Below are positions 37,517 through 48,039 of a stretch of 64,000 nucleotides of DNA, in pieces. Every line of letters begins with the position of its first letter. The first letter of the stretch is position 1. The DNA comes from Keguizhuia sedimenti (lineage in GTDB: Bacteria; Pseudomonadota; Gammaproteobacteria; Burkholderiales; Burkholderiaceae_D): NCBI GenBank assembly GCA_030715135.1, contig JAUYVH010000014.1, positions 19,992-83,991 on the forward strand, in the 5' to 3' direction. Made by a program: the position numbers and the translations under genes. The notes beneath the pieces are model-generated. The model did not search any database, had not been told where the DNA came from, and was given only the letters and a program-made list of their open reading frames with translations.

Positions 37517-38530
37517 TCATTTTGTAGCTGGTGCCGCCATCGATTTGGCGCGCGCTTCCACCAATAGATAAACGACCGTGGCAACAATCAGCGGCGCGAT
37601 GTAATAGATCGCGCGGTAGGTCAGAAGCGCGGCCAGCAATTCATGCTTGGGCACCTGGTGCGAGAGCAAGGCAACGAAAACCGCTTCCAGTACGCCGAGC
37701 CCGGCCGGCACATGCGTGATGACGCCTGCGATCGCGGCAACCAGCATCACACCGAGCACCGTGGTGAATGGAATCTTTTGCCCCAGCAGCATGAACACAG
37801 TGGCGCTGATGAGCAACCAGTTGACCGATGACATCGCAAATTGTAGCAGTGCGAAGCGGATCGAGGGCAGGCTGATCTCATGCCCTTTGATGGTCCAGTC
37901 GCGGCGCTTGGCGAATGCGCACAGCAGCAGGTAGGCAAACGCGGTCGCTACCAGCGCCATGCCGAGTATGCGCAGGCCGGAGATGTCGAGCTTCCAGTCG
38001 GGCGGCAGCGCAAAGGGCCGCAGCCAGAACGCCAGGCCCGCCAGCAGGATATAGCCCAGCCAATTGGTCAGCATGCTGAGAAACAGCACGCGCGTCGTGG
38101 TCGCCGCTTCCAGTCCGAGCCGCGCATAGAGCCGATAGCGAAATGCGACGCCGCCGATCAGCGATCCGAAGTTGAGGTTGAAGGCATAGCTGATGAAGGT
38201 GATCGTCATGACTTTTCCGGGCGCAAGCCCATGGCCGGTGGTATAGCGGCCGAGCAAATCGAAGCAGCTGTACAAGGCATAGCTCGCATAGGCAAGCCCT
38301 GCGGCAATGAGCAAAGTCTGAAGCGGATAGGCGCGCATGGCCGACAGCACGGATCCCCAGTCCACCTGGCGTGCCTGCGAAATGATCAGGTAAGCCACGA
38401 GGACAAAGAACGCGATCTTTGCCACGCGCTTGGCCCAAGGCCACCACTGCTGGCGTGTCATGCCATGCAGGAAGGAATGATGTGTGGAATCGTTCAGGGG
38501 TGCCGCCTTGGTCTTGGAAGAAGATGTCAT
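37517..38530 (-). CDS. YbhN-like / lysylphosphatidylglycerol synthase-type membrane protein
   Basis: The product has 337 residues with about eight membrane helices and the family features SLIGGVAFRYRLY and THVPAGLGVLEAVFVALL seen in the UPF0104/YbhN and MprF-flippase-like proteins. It lacks the aminoacyl-transferase domain of MprF, so it is probably a lipid-handling or flippase-like protein rather than a synthase. Its ATG overlaps the clsB stop (ATGA), a pairing also found in E. coli (ybhN-clsB), which supports a joint role in phospholipid metabolism at the inner membrane. Confidence 0.85.
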   Translation of the reverse strand: MTSSSKTKAAPLNDSTHHSFLHGMTRQQWWPWAKRVAKIAFFVLVAYLIISQARQVDWGSVLSAMRAYPLQTLLIAAGLAYASYALYSCFDLLGRYTTGHGLAPGKVMTITFISYAFNLNFGSLIGGVAFRYRLYARLGLEAATTTRVLFLSMLTNWLGYILLAGLAFWLRPFALPPDWKLDISGLRILGMALVATAFAYLLLCAFAKRRDWTIKGHEISLPSIRFALLQFAMSSVNWLLISATVFMLLGQKIPFTTVLGVMLVAAIAGVITHVPAGLGVLEAVFVALLSHQVPKHELLAALLTYRAIYYIAPLIVATVVYLLVEARAKSMAAPATK

Positions 38531-39762
38531 GAATAACTAGTGGTTTCTTTCAAGCGGTCCGCCCCGCTTGAAAGCGCTTCAGGCTGCATCAGGGTCAGCT
38601 TGGGCGCATGCGCCGGCAGCCAGCCCACCCATCCCGGAAAACGACGCAGGAAGTGAAACACGAAAAAGCTGCGCACCTGGCGCCACCAGCGCGGCTCGTT
38701 CAGCGCGGCGGCCTCGACCTTCTTGCAACTGTGCGCCATCAGCCCTTGCAGGTTTGCCGCCAACTGCCGATTGAAGTCGCGGTCGCGTATGAAAACATTC
38801 GCTTCCAGGTTGAGCGCCAGGCTCAAAGGATCGAGGTTGCTGGAACCGACTGTGGACCACTCGTCGTCGACGACGGCGACTTTGCCGTGCAGCGGGCGGT
38901 CACAATACTCGTAGATTTTCACGCCGCCATTGACCAGGTGGTAATAGAGCATCGACGCAGCCATCTTGACGATGGGCATGTCCGGATTGCCCTGCAGGAT
39001 TAGCGAAACTTCCACGCCGCGCCGGGCGGCCTTGCGCAAATCCCTGAGGAAGGAATATCCAGGGAAAAAATAGGCATTTGCGATGATGATGCGCCGGCGC
39101 GCAAGGCGGAGGGCGAGCCGGTACTGGCGCTCGATGTCGTTTCGATGCTCGCCGTTATCGCGTGTCACAAAGATAGCGCTGGCGCTTCCCACCGCCGGCA
39201 GGGACTCGACGGTCGGTCGCAGCCTTCTGCGCTGGAACCAGCGTCGCCCGGTTTTGCCAAGAGAAATGGCCTCATGCATGAAGGAATGGATCTGCGCCAC
39301 CAGCGGACCTTCGAGTTCGACTGCATAGTCTTGCTTGGCTTCCGGGCCATAGTCGGCCAGGTGGTCGGCGGAATAATTGATGCCGCCCACAAATGCGCGC
39401 TTGCCGTCCACCACGACGAGCTTGCGGTGCATGCGTCGAAAATAATTGACGCGGCGAAACAGCCTGCGCGACGGATCGAAAACATGCATTCTGACTCCCA
39501 CCGAGGTCAGGCTGGATACATATTCCTTCGACAGATTCGGCGAACCGAAGGCATCGACCGTCAAGTCGATTTGCACGCCGCGCTGGGCCGCTTTCAATAA
39601 AACGGCGTGCAAAGCCTTGCCGACCTTGTCTTCATACAGGATGAAGGTTTCGATCAGTATTTCACGCTGCGCTTCTTCAATTGCCTGGAAGACACGAGGA
39701 AAGAATTGCTCGCCATTTTCAAGCAAAGAAAATTTATTGCCATCGATCCACCGATGTGCCAT
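38527..39762 (-). CDS. clsB: Cardiolipin synthase B
   Basis: The product has 411 residues with two phospholipase-D HKD motifs: HRKLVVVDGKRAFVGG and HGKVAVVDDEWSTVGSSN. It lacks the N-terminal membrane helices of ClsA, which fits ClsB. The enzyme makes cardiolipin, and can make phosphatidylglycerol, at the inner membrane. GGAG lies eight bases before the ATG at 39762; a TTG 18 bases upstream is the alternative. It is the first gene of a two-gene operon with the YbhN-like protein. Confidence 0.92.
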   Translation of the reverse strand: MAHRWIDGNKFSLLENGEQFFPRVFQAIEEAQREILIETFILYEDKVGKALHAVLLKAAQRGVQIDLTVDAFGSPNLSKEYVSSLTSVGVRMHVFDPSRRLFRRVNYFRRMHRKLVVVDGKRAFVGGINYSADHLADYGPEAKQDYAVELEGPLVAQIHSFMHEAISLGKTGRRWFQRRRLRPTVESLPAVGSASAIFVTRDNGEHRNDIERQYRLALRLARRRIIIANAYFFPGYSFLRDLRKAARRGVEVSLILQGNPDMPIVKMAASMLYYHLVNGGVKIYEYCDRPLHGKVAVVDDEWSTVGSSNLDPLSLALNLEANVFIRDRDFNRQLAANLQGLMAHSCKKVEAAALNEPRWWRQVRSFFVFHFLRRFPGWVGWLPAHAPKLTLMQPEALSSGADRLKETTSYS

Positions 39763-40161
39763 CCGATTTACTCCATTCAACTTGATCTGATGCTTTTGTA
39801 ATTAGCTTTTTCATCCTTATTGACATTGAAGTTGTCATTGCGTTTTATAAGAATGGCCGTCAGGCACGCGTTTCTATGCTTTATTTCAATCGAAGTGCTT
39901 TTATGTGCCGGACGAAAATTCTTCCATGCAATTTTCTTTTGCGAATCTTGCAGACATAAAGCTTTTTGAACATCCGGCAACAACCAATTATGTTGGTATT
40001 AAATTGAATGGCAGGATAGAAAACAGTTCGTGCGCAGTACGACGGTGGGCAGGGAAGAATGTGTTTCGAAATGGAAACGAGAGTGGTGTACAGGGATCCT
40101 GCGCCCTTCACAAGTGTGAATCCGCTTGGCTTGACAGCTTTAATCGTGAGCGAGGAAGCCG
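39763..40161. other. 399-bp intergenic stretch
   Basis: This lies between clsB (minus, start side) and the end of mvaB (minus). It should contain the clsB promoter in its AT-rich left half. An open frame from a GTG at 39905 looks protein-like for about 40 codons and then runs antisense into mvaB; it may be a gene remnant, but I see no family. Confidence 0.4.
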
Positions 40162-41103
40162 TTATGCCTGGACGCGTGCCGCCAGTGCGTTGCCGGCGCG
40201 GCTAGCCGGAAGCCGGCCCAGATGCTGCGAGATATATTGACCGGCCTTGACTACTTGCGCCAGGTCGATGCCGGTCTCGATACCCAGGCCATTCATCAAA
40301 TAGAGCACGTCTTCGGTTGCGACATTGCCGGTTGCGCCTTTTGCGTAAGGGCAGCCACCCAGCCCGGCAACCGACGCATGAAAGATAAGGACGCCGACTT
40401 CGAGGCTGGCATAGATGTTTGCCAGCGCCTGGCCGTAGGTATCGTGAAAATGCCCGGACAGCCGTTCGATCGGGAACTCCTTTGACGCGCGCTCGAATAT
40501 TGTCTGGACTTTTCGCGGCGTGCCTACGCCTATGGTGTCGGCAATGTCGATCTCGTCGCAACCGAGGTCGCGCAAACGCGCTACGACATCGGCGACGCTG
40601 TCGGCGGCGACTTCGCCCTGGTAAGGACATCCCAGTGCGCAACTGACTGCGCCGCGCAGACGCAGTTTCTGTTCCTTTGCCGCTTGCGCGACATCGCGAA
40701 AGCGGGCTATGGATTCGGCGATCGAACAATTGATGTTTTTCTGCGAGAACGCTTCCGATGCCGCGCCGAAAATCACAATTTCGTCCACGCCCGCTTCCAG
40801 CGCCGCATCGAAACCTTTTTGATTCGGCACCAGTGCAGAGTACAGCGTGCCCGGTTTGCGCCTGATGCCATGCATGACCTCTGAAGAAGTCGCCATTTGC
40901 GGCACCCACTTCGGCGAGACGAACGCCGCCGCTTCGATATTGGCAAACCCGGCCTGGGTCAGCATATCGACCAGCGTAATTTTTATATCGGCCGGGATCG
41001 TTTGCGGTTCGTTCTGCAATCCGTCGCGCGGACCCACTTCGATGATCTTGACCCGCTTGGGTAGTGCAGGTAATGCAGGCAAAGCGGAAAGCGCAACTGG
41101 CAT
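40162..41103 (-). CDS. mvaB: Hydroxymethylglutaryl-CoA lyase
   Basis: The product has 313 residues of the HMGL-like TIM-barrel family: VGPRDGLQNE (metal and substrate Asp/Arg), LSGHFHDTYGQA (metal His pair) and GLGGCPYAKGATGN with the catalytic Cys. It cleaves HMG-CoA to acetoacetate and acetyl-CoA, the last step of leucine breakdown (LiuE). AAAGGA lies six bases before the ATG at 41103. It lies downstream of the bio genes after a 161-base gap, in the same orientation as the liu cluster. Confidence 0.93.
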   Translation of the reverse strand: MPVALSALPALPALPKRVKIIEVGPRDGLQNEPQTIPADIKITLVDMLTQAGFANIEAAAFVSPKWVPQMATSSEVMHGIRRKPGTLYSALVPNQKGFDAALEAGVDEIVIFGAASEAFSQKNINCSIAESIARFRDVAQAAKEQKLRLRGAVSCALGCPYQGEVAADSVADVVARLRDLGCDEIDIADTIGVGTPRKVQTIFERASKEFPIERLSGHFHDTYGQALANIYASLEVGVLIFHASVAGLGGCPYAKGATGNVATEDVLYLMNGLGIETGIDLAQVVKAGQYISQHLGRLPASRAGNALAARVQA

Positions 41104-41264
41104 AACCATTCCTTTCAATATGCTCGCACGCGGTCAACGATGCCGCCAATAAGCTTACCGTGTCAGCGCGCGGTGATTTTCAGCGATTTGCGCATAGCCG
41201 TGCGACGTGATGGTGATGCGCGGCCTACATATCATGTCATCGCCGCGCGCGCCGCCCCAGCGCT

Positions 41265-42314
41265 TTACGATTCGATCTCGGCAGGCGTCACATTGCATTT
41301 CGCGTCGATGTGCGTCGCCTTGCTTTGCATGCCTAACTTGCCGAGTAAGGCCTGGTCGTCGTTAGCTTCCGGATTTCCGGTGGTTAATAACTTGTCTCCG
41401 TAAAAAATGGAATTAGCACCGGCCAGGAAACACATGGCCTGGATCGCTTCGCCCATTTCGCGCCGGCCTGCAGACAGGCGTACGCGCGCCTTGGGCATGG
41501 TGATGCGTGCCACCGCGATCGTGCGCACGAATTCCAGCGGGTCCAGGGCTTCGGTGCCATACAAAGGCGTGCCCTCGACCTGTACCAGGTGATTGACCGG
41601 CACCGACTCGGGATACGGGTCCATGTTGGCGAGCTGCGCAATCAGTCCAGCGCGCTGCAGGCGCGACTCGCCCATGCCGACGATGCCGCCGGCACAGACC
41701 TTGATGCCGGCATTGCGCACGCGCCCCAGGGTATCGAGCCGGTTCTGGTAGTCGCGCGTGGTGATGATGTTGTCATAGAACTCCGGGGAGGTGTCCAGAT
41801 TGTGGTTGTAGTAATCCAGCCCGGCACCTTTCAGCCGCTCGGCCTGTCCTTCGCCCAGCATGCCCAGCGTGACGCAGGTTTCCAGTCCCAGCGCCTTGAC
41901 TTCGCGCACCATCTCTTCGACCTTGTCCAGGTCGCGATCCTTCGGTTCGCGCCAGGCCGCGCCCATGCAAAAGCGTGTGGCACCGTGCGACTTGGCTTCC
42001 CTGGCGGCACTCAAGACTTCATCCAGCGGCAGAATCTTTTGCGCGGTCACGCCGGTGTCGTAGCGCGCGGCCTGCGGGCAATAGCCGCAATCTTCCGGGC
42101 AGCCGCCGGTCTTGATCGACATGAGCGTCGCCAGCTCTACTTCATTGGGATTGAAATGGGCACGATGCACTTGTTGCGCCTGATACAGCAAGTCATTGAA
42201 CGGCAGCTCGAACAGGGCCTGTACTTTTTCTACCGGCCAGGCGGAAGCAGTTGGAGATGCAGCTGCCTTGCCGGCATTGAAAGGCGGATGAAATGAAACC
42301 GGTTGCGACGACAT
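41265..42314 (-). CDS. bioB: Biotin synthase
   Basis: The product has 349 residues, a radical-SAM enzyme with the cluster motif Cys72-X3-Cys76-X2-Cys79 ([12 protein letters not shown]) and [14 protein letters not shown]. It inserts sulfur into dethiobiotin to form biotin. The ATG at 42314 follows AAGGA with an eight-base gap. It is the last gene of the bioA-F-D-B series, starting 16 bases after the bioD stop. Confidence 0.96.
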   Translation of the reverse strand: MSSQPVSFHPPFNAGKAAASPTASAWPVEKVQALFELPFNDLLYQAQQVHRAHFNPNEVELATLMSIKTGGCPEDCGYCPQAARYDTGVTAQKILPLDEVLSAAREAKSHGATRFCMGAAWREPKDRDLDKVEEMVREVKALGLETCVTLGMLGEGQAERLKGAGLDYYNHNLDTSPEFYDNIITTRDYQNRLDTLGRVRNAGIKVCAGGIVGMGESRLQRAGLIAQLANMDPYPESVPVNHLVQVEGTPLYGTEALDPLEFVRTIAVARITMPKARVRLSAGRREMGEAIQAMCFLAGANSIFYGDKLLTTGNPEANDDQALLGKLGMQSKATHIDAKCNVTPAEIES

Positions 42315-42330
42315 AAGCAAATTCCTTCGT

Positions 42331-43044
42331 TCAAATTGAATTGGTTCGCTCGCCGGGCCAGCCCGGCAAGCATGAAAAATCGAGATTTCCTGCCGCTGCG
42401 GCGGCCGACGGCAATTCAAGCCGCGGCACGACGCCTAGCAGCGGCGCAGGCAAGCGCGCGCCGATAGCGGCCACATTCTCGTCGGCATACGCCATTTCCG
42501 CATCCACAAGATTGGCCACCCATCCGGCCAGCTGCAGACCGCGTGCGGCAATCGCCTGCGCAGTCAGCAACGCATGGTTGATGCAGCCCAGGCGCAGCCC
42601 GACCACCATTATGACAGGCAACCCGAGCAGCCTTGCCAGATCGGCGGTATCCGTTTCTGCGGACAGCGGCACGCAAAACCCGCCGACGCCTTCCACGACG
42701 ATGGCATCGGCCTCGTCAGCGAGGCGGTCATAACAGCGGCGGATATGGTTCAGGTTGATGGAAACATTTTCCAACTGCGCAGCGATATGCGGCGCCGCAG
42801 CTTCGCGCAACAGGTAAGGCGTGGTCAACTCCTGCGGCAAGGCCATGTTGGCAGCCGCAGCCAGGCTCTCGACATCATCATTGCGCCACTTTCCGTCGTG
42901 CCACTGCGCACCGGCCGCCACCGGCTTCATGCCGACCGCTCGCATGCCGGTTTGGGCCAGCGCATGCAGCAGCGCGGAAGAAACCAGCGTCTTGCCGATT
43001 TCCGTGTCCGTGCCGGTAACGAAATATGCGCAAGGCGATGGCAT
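42331..43044 (-). CDS. bioD: Dethiobiotin synthetase
   Basis: The product has 237 residues with the P-loop GTDTEIGKT (11-19), [12 protein letters not shown] and the ATP-grasp-like pattern of BioD. It closes the ureido ring of dethiobiotin using ATP and bicarbonate. The ATG at 43044 shares one base with the bioF stop (TGATG), a sign of translational coupling. Confidence 0.95.
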   Translation of the reverse strand: MPSPCAYFVTGTDTEIGKTLVSSALLHALAQTGMRAVGMKPVAAGAQWHDGKWRNDDVESLAAAANMALPQELTTPYLLREAAAPHIAAQLENVSINLNHIRRCYDRLADEADAIVVEGVGGFCVPLSAETDTADLARLLGLPVIMVVGLRLGCINHALLTAQAIAARGLQLAGWVANLVDAEMAYADENVAAIGARLPAPLLGVVPRLELPSAAAAAGNLDFSCLPGWPGERTNSI

Positions 43045-44249
43045 CACTTATCCTTCCGCCCGCCATGACGCGATTGCTCGAGGCTGCACAGAGCAGCTGC
43101 CAGTTGTGCGATATCCTCATTCGTATGCGCGGCGGACAGGCCTATACGCAGGTGCGTCAAGTCCATGGCGCCGGCAGGCGACCTTACCGCAGGCACCCAA
43201 AAACCCTGCTCATACAAACGTGCCGCCGTCTCTTGCGCTTCTTCGCTGGAGCCGGTCACAAGGGGCTGGATGGCCGTCTCTGCGGGAACAAGCCGCCAGC
43301 GCTGCAAATTCAATTGCGTGCGCAGCAATGCAATAAGCTGGCGCAGATGGGCGCGCCGCGCTGCGCCTTCCTCCCCGGCAATGATATCGATGCTCGTCAA
43401 CAAGGCGTGTGCCAATGCCGGCGCCGTGGCGGTCGTGTAGATGTAAGGGCGCGAGTGTTGCACCAGCCATTCGATGACGGTTTCATGCGCGGCAACGAAA
43501 GCGCCGCTGACGCCGGCAGCCTTGCCGAGCGTGCCGATATATACCAGGTATGGCGAACGCAACCCGAAATGCTCCAGCACGCCCCGTCCGTTTTCACCGA
43601 GCACGCCGAAGCCGTGCGCGTCGTCTACCACCAGCCATGCGCCATGCTGTTCGCACAAACGAAGCAACTCCGGCAGCGGCGCGATGTCGCCATCGGCGCC
43701 GAATACGCTGTCGGTCACCACGACCTTGATCGCCGCATTGCTGGCCGCCAGCATGCGCGCCAGCTCGTCCATATCGCCGTGCGGAAAAATCTTCAATGCG
43801 GCACGCGACAGGCGTGCGCCGTCGATCAGCGCGGCATGGTTGAGCGATTCGGAAAACAGGTCCACGTCGCGCCCGGCCAGTGCGCTCAGCACACCGACAC
43901 CGGCCATATAACCGGTGCTGAAATACAGGGCGCGCGGCGACTCCAGGTGCGGCGCAATGAACGCAGCGAGTTTTTGCTCGAGCAGCGCATGCGCATTGGA
44001 GTGGCTGGAACCCAGATGCGAATCGCCGCTTCCCGCCCCATAGCGCTCAACGCCGTCATGCATGGCCTGCACGACGCGCGGATATGAGGCCAGGCCCAGG
44101 TAATCGTTGCTGCAAAAAGAAAGCAAGGTCCGCCCATCGACTTCGACATAGGGCGCGCAAGGCGAATCGATGGAACGCCTGGCCTGTCGTGCATGGCCCC
44201 GGCCCAGTCGCTGCAATTCAAGCTCGAGTGCAGTAATCAGTTTCATCAT
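43044..44249 (-). CDS. bioF: 8-amino-7-oxononanoate synthase
   Basis: The product has 401 residues, a fold-type I PLP enzyme of the alpha-oxoamine synthase family. The PLP lysine is Lys243 (GTLGKAAGVSGAF), and VVDDAHGFGVLG and SNDYLGLA are family signatures. It condenses pimeloyl-ACP/CoA with L-alanine. AAAAGG precedes the ATG at 44249; a second ATG follows immediately (44246). Confidence 0.95.
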   Translation of the reverse strand: MMKLITALELELQRLGRGHARQARRSIDSPCAPYVEVDGRTLLSFCSNDYLGLASYPRVVQAMHDGVERYGAGSGDSHLGSSHSNAHALLEQKLAAFIAPHLESPRALYFSTGYMAGVGVLSALAGRDVDLFSESLNHAALIDGARLSRAALKIFPHGDMDELARMLAASNAAIKVVVTDSVFGADGDIAPLPELLRLCEQHGAWLVVDDAHGFGVLGENGRGVLEHFGLRSPYLVYIGTLGKAAGVSGAFVAAHETVIEWLVQHSRPYIYTTATAPALAHALLTSIDIIAGEEGAARRAHLRQLIALLRTQLNLQRWRLVPAETAIQPLVTGSSEEAQETAARLYEQGFWVPAVRSPAGAMDLTHLRIGLSAAHTNEDIAQLAAALCSLEQSRHGGRKDK

Positions 44250-44271
44250 GCCCGTACCTTTTAATGCCTTT

Positions 44272-45624
44272 TCAATGCCGGATTACCTGTTCAAACACCG
44301 CTTGCGTACGGGCAGCCAGGCCGTCGATTTCCTCGTCGGAGAGAATATACGGCGGCATCAGATACACCGTCGTGCCGATCGGCCGCAGCAGCAATTCCTG
44401 CTGCAGGGCCGCGGTGAAGAAGCGGCGCGAAAAACTTGCTGCCTTTTCAGGATCATCAACTGCCGCATCGAAAGCCAGGATCGTGCCGCGCTGGCGGAAA
44501 TGCCGCACCTTCGGGTGGCTTGCCAGCGACGCGAGTGCATCGGCCAGGCGTTGCGCACGCTGCCGGTTACGGTTCAGCACATCATCCTCATCAAAGATCG
44601 CCAGCGTTGCCAATGCAGCGCGGCAGGCCAGCGGATTGCCGGTGTACGAATGCGAGTGCAAAAACCCGCGCTTCATATCGCTGTCATAAAAGCCTTGGTA
44701 AATTTCATCGCGCGTCATGACCAGCGAGAGTGGAAGATAGCCGCCGCTGATGCCCTTGGACAGGCAAATGAAATCCGGCCAGATCTTTGCCTGCTCGCAC
44801 GCAAAGAAAGTGCCGGTGCGCCCGCAGCCAACTGCGATTTCATCTGCGATCAGATGGACTCCATAACGGTCGCACAACGCACGCACTTCACTCAGGTATA
44901 CCGGGTCGTGCATTGCCATGCCGGTGGCACACTGCACCAGCGGCTCGACGATGACGGCGGCGATCCTGCCGGCGCGTTCCTGTAATTTTTTTTCGAGCGC
45001 CGCGGCGGCGCGGCGCGCAACATCTGCTGCCGATTCGCTGTCCTGCGCCTGCCTGGCATCGGGGGATGCCACGACATGCGCGCGCTGCAGCAAGGGGCCG
45101 TAAGCGTCCCGGAACAGCGCAACGTCGGTCACGGCCAGCGCACCGATCGTTTCGCCATGATAACTGCCTGAAAGACAGATGAATTCCTGCTTGTCGGCCT
45201 GGCCGCTGTTGCGCCAGAAATGAAAGCTCATCTTCAGCGCGATCTCGACGGCAGAAGCGCCGTCGGACGCATAGAAGCAATGTCCCAGCGTGTGGCCTGT
45301 ACGTGCCGCGAGCTGTTCGGACAAAGCGATCACCGGTTCATGCGTGAAGCCTGCCAGCATCGCATGCTCCAGGCGGTCCAGCTGATCTTTCAGCGCGGCA
45401 TTGATGCGCGGGTTCGCATGCCCGAACAAATTCACCCACCACGAACTGATCGCATCCAGATAGCGCCGTCCGTCGTGGTCATGCAGCCAGGCGCCGCAAC
45501 CGTGGCTGACTGCGATCAAGGGAACGGTTTCATGATGCTGCATCTGCGTGCATGGGTGCCACACGCTCTTCAAGCTGCGCGTCATCCAGTCCGCTTGCTG
45601 ATTTGACTCCAATGACAATTCCAC
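44272..45624 (-). CDS. bioA: Adenosylmethionine-8-amino-7-oxononanoate transaminase
   Basis: The product has up to 450 residues, a class III aminotransferase with VWHPCTQM, the SSWWVNLFGH motif and the PLP lysine Lys290 (FICLSKGISGGYLPLSL). It uses SAM as amino donor to form 7,8-diaminopelargonate. The start is uncertain: the frame opens with GTG at 45624 and TTG at 45618 or 45612, while the first ATG (45585) leaves only eight residues before VWHP, shorter than usual. The gene begins eight bases after the liuC stop, so transcription from the liu promoter is likely. Confidence 0.93.
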   Translation of the reverse strand: MELSLESNQQADWMTRSLKSVWHPCTQMQHHETVPLIAVSHGCGAWLHDHDGRRYLDAISSWWVNLFGHANPRINAALKDQLDRLEHAMLAGFTHEPVIALSEQLAARTGHTLGHCFYASDGASAVEIALKMSFHFWRNSGQADKQEFICLSGSYHGETIGALAVTDVALFRDAYGPLLQRAHVVASPDARQAQDSESAADVARRAAAALEKKLQERAGRIAAVIVEPLVQCATGMAMHDPVYLSEVRALCDRYGVHLIADEIAVGCGRTGTFFACEQAKIWPDFICLSKGISGGYLPLSLVMTRDEIYQGFYDSDMKRGFLHSHSYTGNPLACRAALATLAIFDEDDVLNRNRQRAQRLADALASLASHPKVRHFRQRGTILAFDAAVDDPEKAASFSRRFFTAALQQELLLRPIGTTVYLMPPYILSDEEIDGLAARTQAVFEQVIRH

Positions 45625-45632
45625 TTCCTGTT

Positions 45633-46424
45633 TTAAGCAAGCCAGGATGGCTTGCGCTTTTCCAAAAACGCCTGCATTCCTTCGCGCCCTTCTTCGCTGG
45701 CGCGCACATCCGCAATCCGGCCAGCCGTATCGGCAAGCAATGCGTCGTCCATGGTTCTTCCGGCAACCTCATGCACCAGGCGCTTGGCCTGCCTGACCGC
45801 TTGCGGGCCGGCTGTGCACAGAGACTGCGCGATTCCGGTTATCCGCGCATCCAGCATTTCTACCGGCACAGCTTCGTGCAGCAATCCGATACGTTGCGCC
45901 TCGATTGCATCGAAGCGTTCGGCCGTCAGAAAATAACGCCGCGCAAAGCGCTCGCCGATGGCGCGAATGACATAAGGCGAGATTGTCGCAGGAATTAAGC
46001 CCAGTTTGACTTCCGACAGGCAAAAATTTGCGGTTTCCGCCGCAATTGCGATATCGCAGACAGCCACCAGGCCCAGTCCGCCGGCATAGCAGTCGCCTTG
46101 CACTTTTGCCAAGACCGGCTGCGGGCAACAGTCGATTGCACGCAGCATCTGCGCCAGACCTCTTGCATCCGCCAGGTTCTGCGCATGGTCGAAAGCGGCC
46201 ATGCTTTTCATCCATGCAAGGTCGCCTCCCGCGCAAAATGCCGGGCCGTTCGCCAACAGAACGATTGCGCGGATATCCTGGCTTGCGCCGAGTTCGCGGA
46301 ACGCCTGTGTGATTTCGGCAACCATCGTGCCGTTGAAAGCATTGCGCACGTCGGGCCGGTTCAATGCAAGGTTTGCAATATGGCCATCGATATGTAGTTC
46401 CAGCGTCTGCCAAGTTGTTTGCAT
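45633..46424 (-). CDS. liuC: Methylglutaconyl-CoA hydratase (enoyl-CoA hydratase family)
   Basis: The product has 263 residues of the crotonase fold: FCAGGDLAWMKSM (oxyanion hole) and DCYAGGLGLVAVCDIAIAA with the second oxyanion Gly pair, and FCLSEVKLGLIPATISPYV around the catalytic Glu. Its place directly after the carboxyltransferase gene identifies it as LiuC, which hydrates 3-methylglutaconyl-CoA to HMG-CoA. It starts five bases after the liuB stop. Confidence 0.9.
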   Translation of the reverse strand: MQTTWQTLELHIDGHIANLALNRPDVRNAFNGTMVAEITQAFRELGASQDIRAIVLLANGPAFCAGGDLAWMKSMAAFDHAQNLADARGLAQMLRAIDCCPQPVLAKVQGDCYAGGLGLVAVCDIAIAAETANFCLSEVKLGLIPATISPYVIRAIGERFARRYFLTAERFDAIEAQRIGLLHEAVPVEMLDARITGIAQSLCTAGPQAVRQAKRLVHEVAGRTMDDALLADTAGRIADVRASEEGREGMQAFLEKRKPSWLA

Positions 46425-46429
46425 ATTGA

Positions 46430-48037
46430 TTACATCCGAAATAAACCGAATTTCGTTTCCGGGATCGGCGCGTTCAGCGCTGCCTCCAGACCCAGTCCCA
46501 GCACGCGGCGCGTATCGGCCGGATCGATGAGGCCGTCATCCCAAAGGCGCGCCGTCGCATAGTAGGGATTGCCCTGCTCTTCATACTGCTGCCGGATCTG
46601 CTGCCGGAACGCCTGCTCTTCTTCGCCCGGCCATGCGCCGCCCCTTGCTTCGATGCTGTCGCGCCGCACCGTCGCCAGAACACTGGCCGCCTGCTCGCCG
46701 CCCATCACCGAGATGCGCGCATTCGGCCACATCCATAAGAAGCGCGGCGAGAACGCGCGGCCGCACATGCCGTAATTGCCCGCGCCGAAGCTGCCGCCGA
46801 CAATGACCGTCAGCTTGGGCACCGCCGCCGTTGCCACGGCCGTCACCAGCTTGGCGCCGTTGCGCGCGATGCCTTCGTTTTCATATTTGCGTCCGACCAT
46901 GAAACCGCTGGTGTTCTGCAAAAAAATGAGAGGGATTTTCCGCTGGCAGCACAGCTCGATGAAATGCGCGCCTTTCAGGGACGATTCCGAAAACAGGATG
47001 CCGTTGTTGGCCACGATGCCGACCGGCATGCCGAAAAGGTGCGCAAAGCCGCAGATCAGTGTCGTGCCGTAGCGCGCCTTGAACTCGTCGAAATCGCTGC
47101 CGTCGACAATGCGTGCGATGACTTCACGTATGGGAAAAGGCCGGCGCGCATCGATCGGCACCACGCCGTACAATTCTCTGGCATCGAACAGCGGCTCGAC
47201 AGGTTCGCGTCTTTCGATCGGCGGCGCTTTCGGCCGGTTCAGGTTGCCGACGATGCGGCGCGCAATCGACAATGCCTGTGCATCGTCCTGCGCGAGATGG
47301 TCGGCCACGCCTGACAGGCGCGTGTGCACATCGCCGCCGCCCAGGTCCTCGGCACTCACCACTTCGCCGGTTGCGGCTTTCACCAGCGGCGGGCCGCCTA
47401 GAAAGATCGTGCCCTGGTCTCTCACGATCACCGACTCGTCGCTCATGGCCGGAACATAAGCGCCGCCTGCTGTGCAGGAACCCATGACGACCGCAATCTG
47501 CGCAATTCCCTGCGCCGACATGTTGGCCTGGTTGTAGAAGATGCGGCCGAAATGATCGCGATCCGGAAAGACCTCGTCCTGGTTCGGCAGGTTGGCTCCG
47601 CCCGAGTCGACCAGGTAGATACAGGGCAATCCGTTTTGCGCGGCGATCTCCTGCGCGCGCAGATGTTTTTTGACCGTAACCGGATAATAAGTGCCGCCTT
47701 TTACCGTCGCATCGTTGCACACGATCACGCATTCGCGTCCATGGATGCGGCCAATGCCGGTGATGATGCCGGCGCACGGCGCTTCATTGTCGTACATGCC
47801 GTAAGCCGCCAGCGACGAAAATTCCAGGAACGGCGTATCCGGATCCAGCAGTCCCTGCACGCGCTCGCGCGGCAGCAGTTTGCCGCGTGCCGCATGCTTG
47901 CTGCGCGCCTGTTCGCCGCCGCCCAACGCCGCCTGCGCGACGCGTTCGCGCAACTCCTCGACCACGGCCTGCATCGCCGCGGCATTGGCCTTGTAATCTT
48001 CTGCGTCCGGGTTCAGCTTGGATTCGAGAATCGCCAT
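46430..48037 (-). CDS. liuB: Methylcrotonyl-CoA carboxylase, carboxyltransferase (beta) subunit
   Basis: The product has 535 residues, an acyl-CoA carboxyltransferase with [20 protein letters not shown], the [18 protein letters not shown] oxyanion region and [16 protein letters not shown]. It moves CO2 from biotin on the alpha subunit to 3-methylcrotonyl-CoA. The partner biotin-carboxylase subunit (liuD) is not in the window. The ATG lies two bases after the ychJ stop and its ribosome site is inside ychJ. Confidence 0.94.
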   Translation of the reverse strand: MAILESKLNPDAEDYKANAAAMQAVVEELRERVAQAALGGGEQARSKHAARGKLLPRERVQGLLDPDTPFLEFSSLAAYGMYDNEAPCAGIITGIGRIHGRECVIVCNDATVKGGTYYPVTVKKHLRAQEIAAQNGLPCIYLVDSGGANLPNQDEVFPDRDHFGRIFYNQANMSAQGIAQIAVVMGSCTAGGAYVPAMSDESVIVRDQGTIFLGGPPLVKAATGEVVSAEDLGGGDVHTRLSGVADHLAQDDAQALSIARRIVGNLNRPKAPPIERREPVEPLFDARELYGVVPIDARRPFPIREVIARIVDGSDFDEFKARYGTTLICGFAHLFGMPVGIVANNGILFSESSLKGAHFIELCCQRKIPLIFLQNTSGFMVGRKYENEGIARNGAKLVTAVATAAVPKLTVIVGGSFGAGNYGMCGRAFSPRFLWMWPNARISVMGGEQAASVLATVRRDSIEARGGAWPGEEEQAFRQQIRQQYEEQGNPYYATARLWDDGLIDPADTRRVLGLGLEAALNAPIPETKFGLFRM

Positions 48038-48039
48038 GC

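Noticed and set aside
39905..40240. GTG-started frame with about 40 protein-like residues
   Set aside because: It runs antisense into mvaB and lacks a ribosome site; at most a gene remnant.
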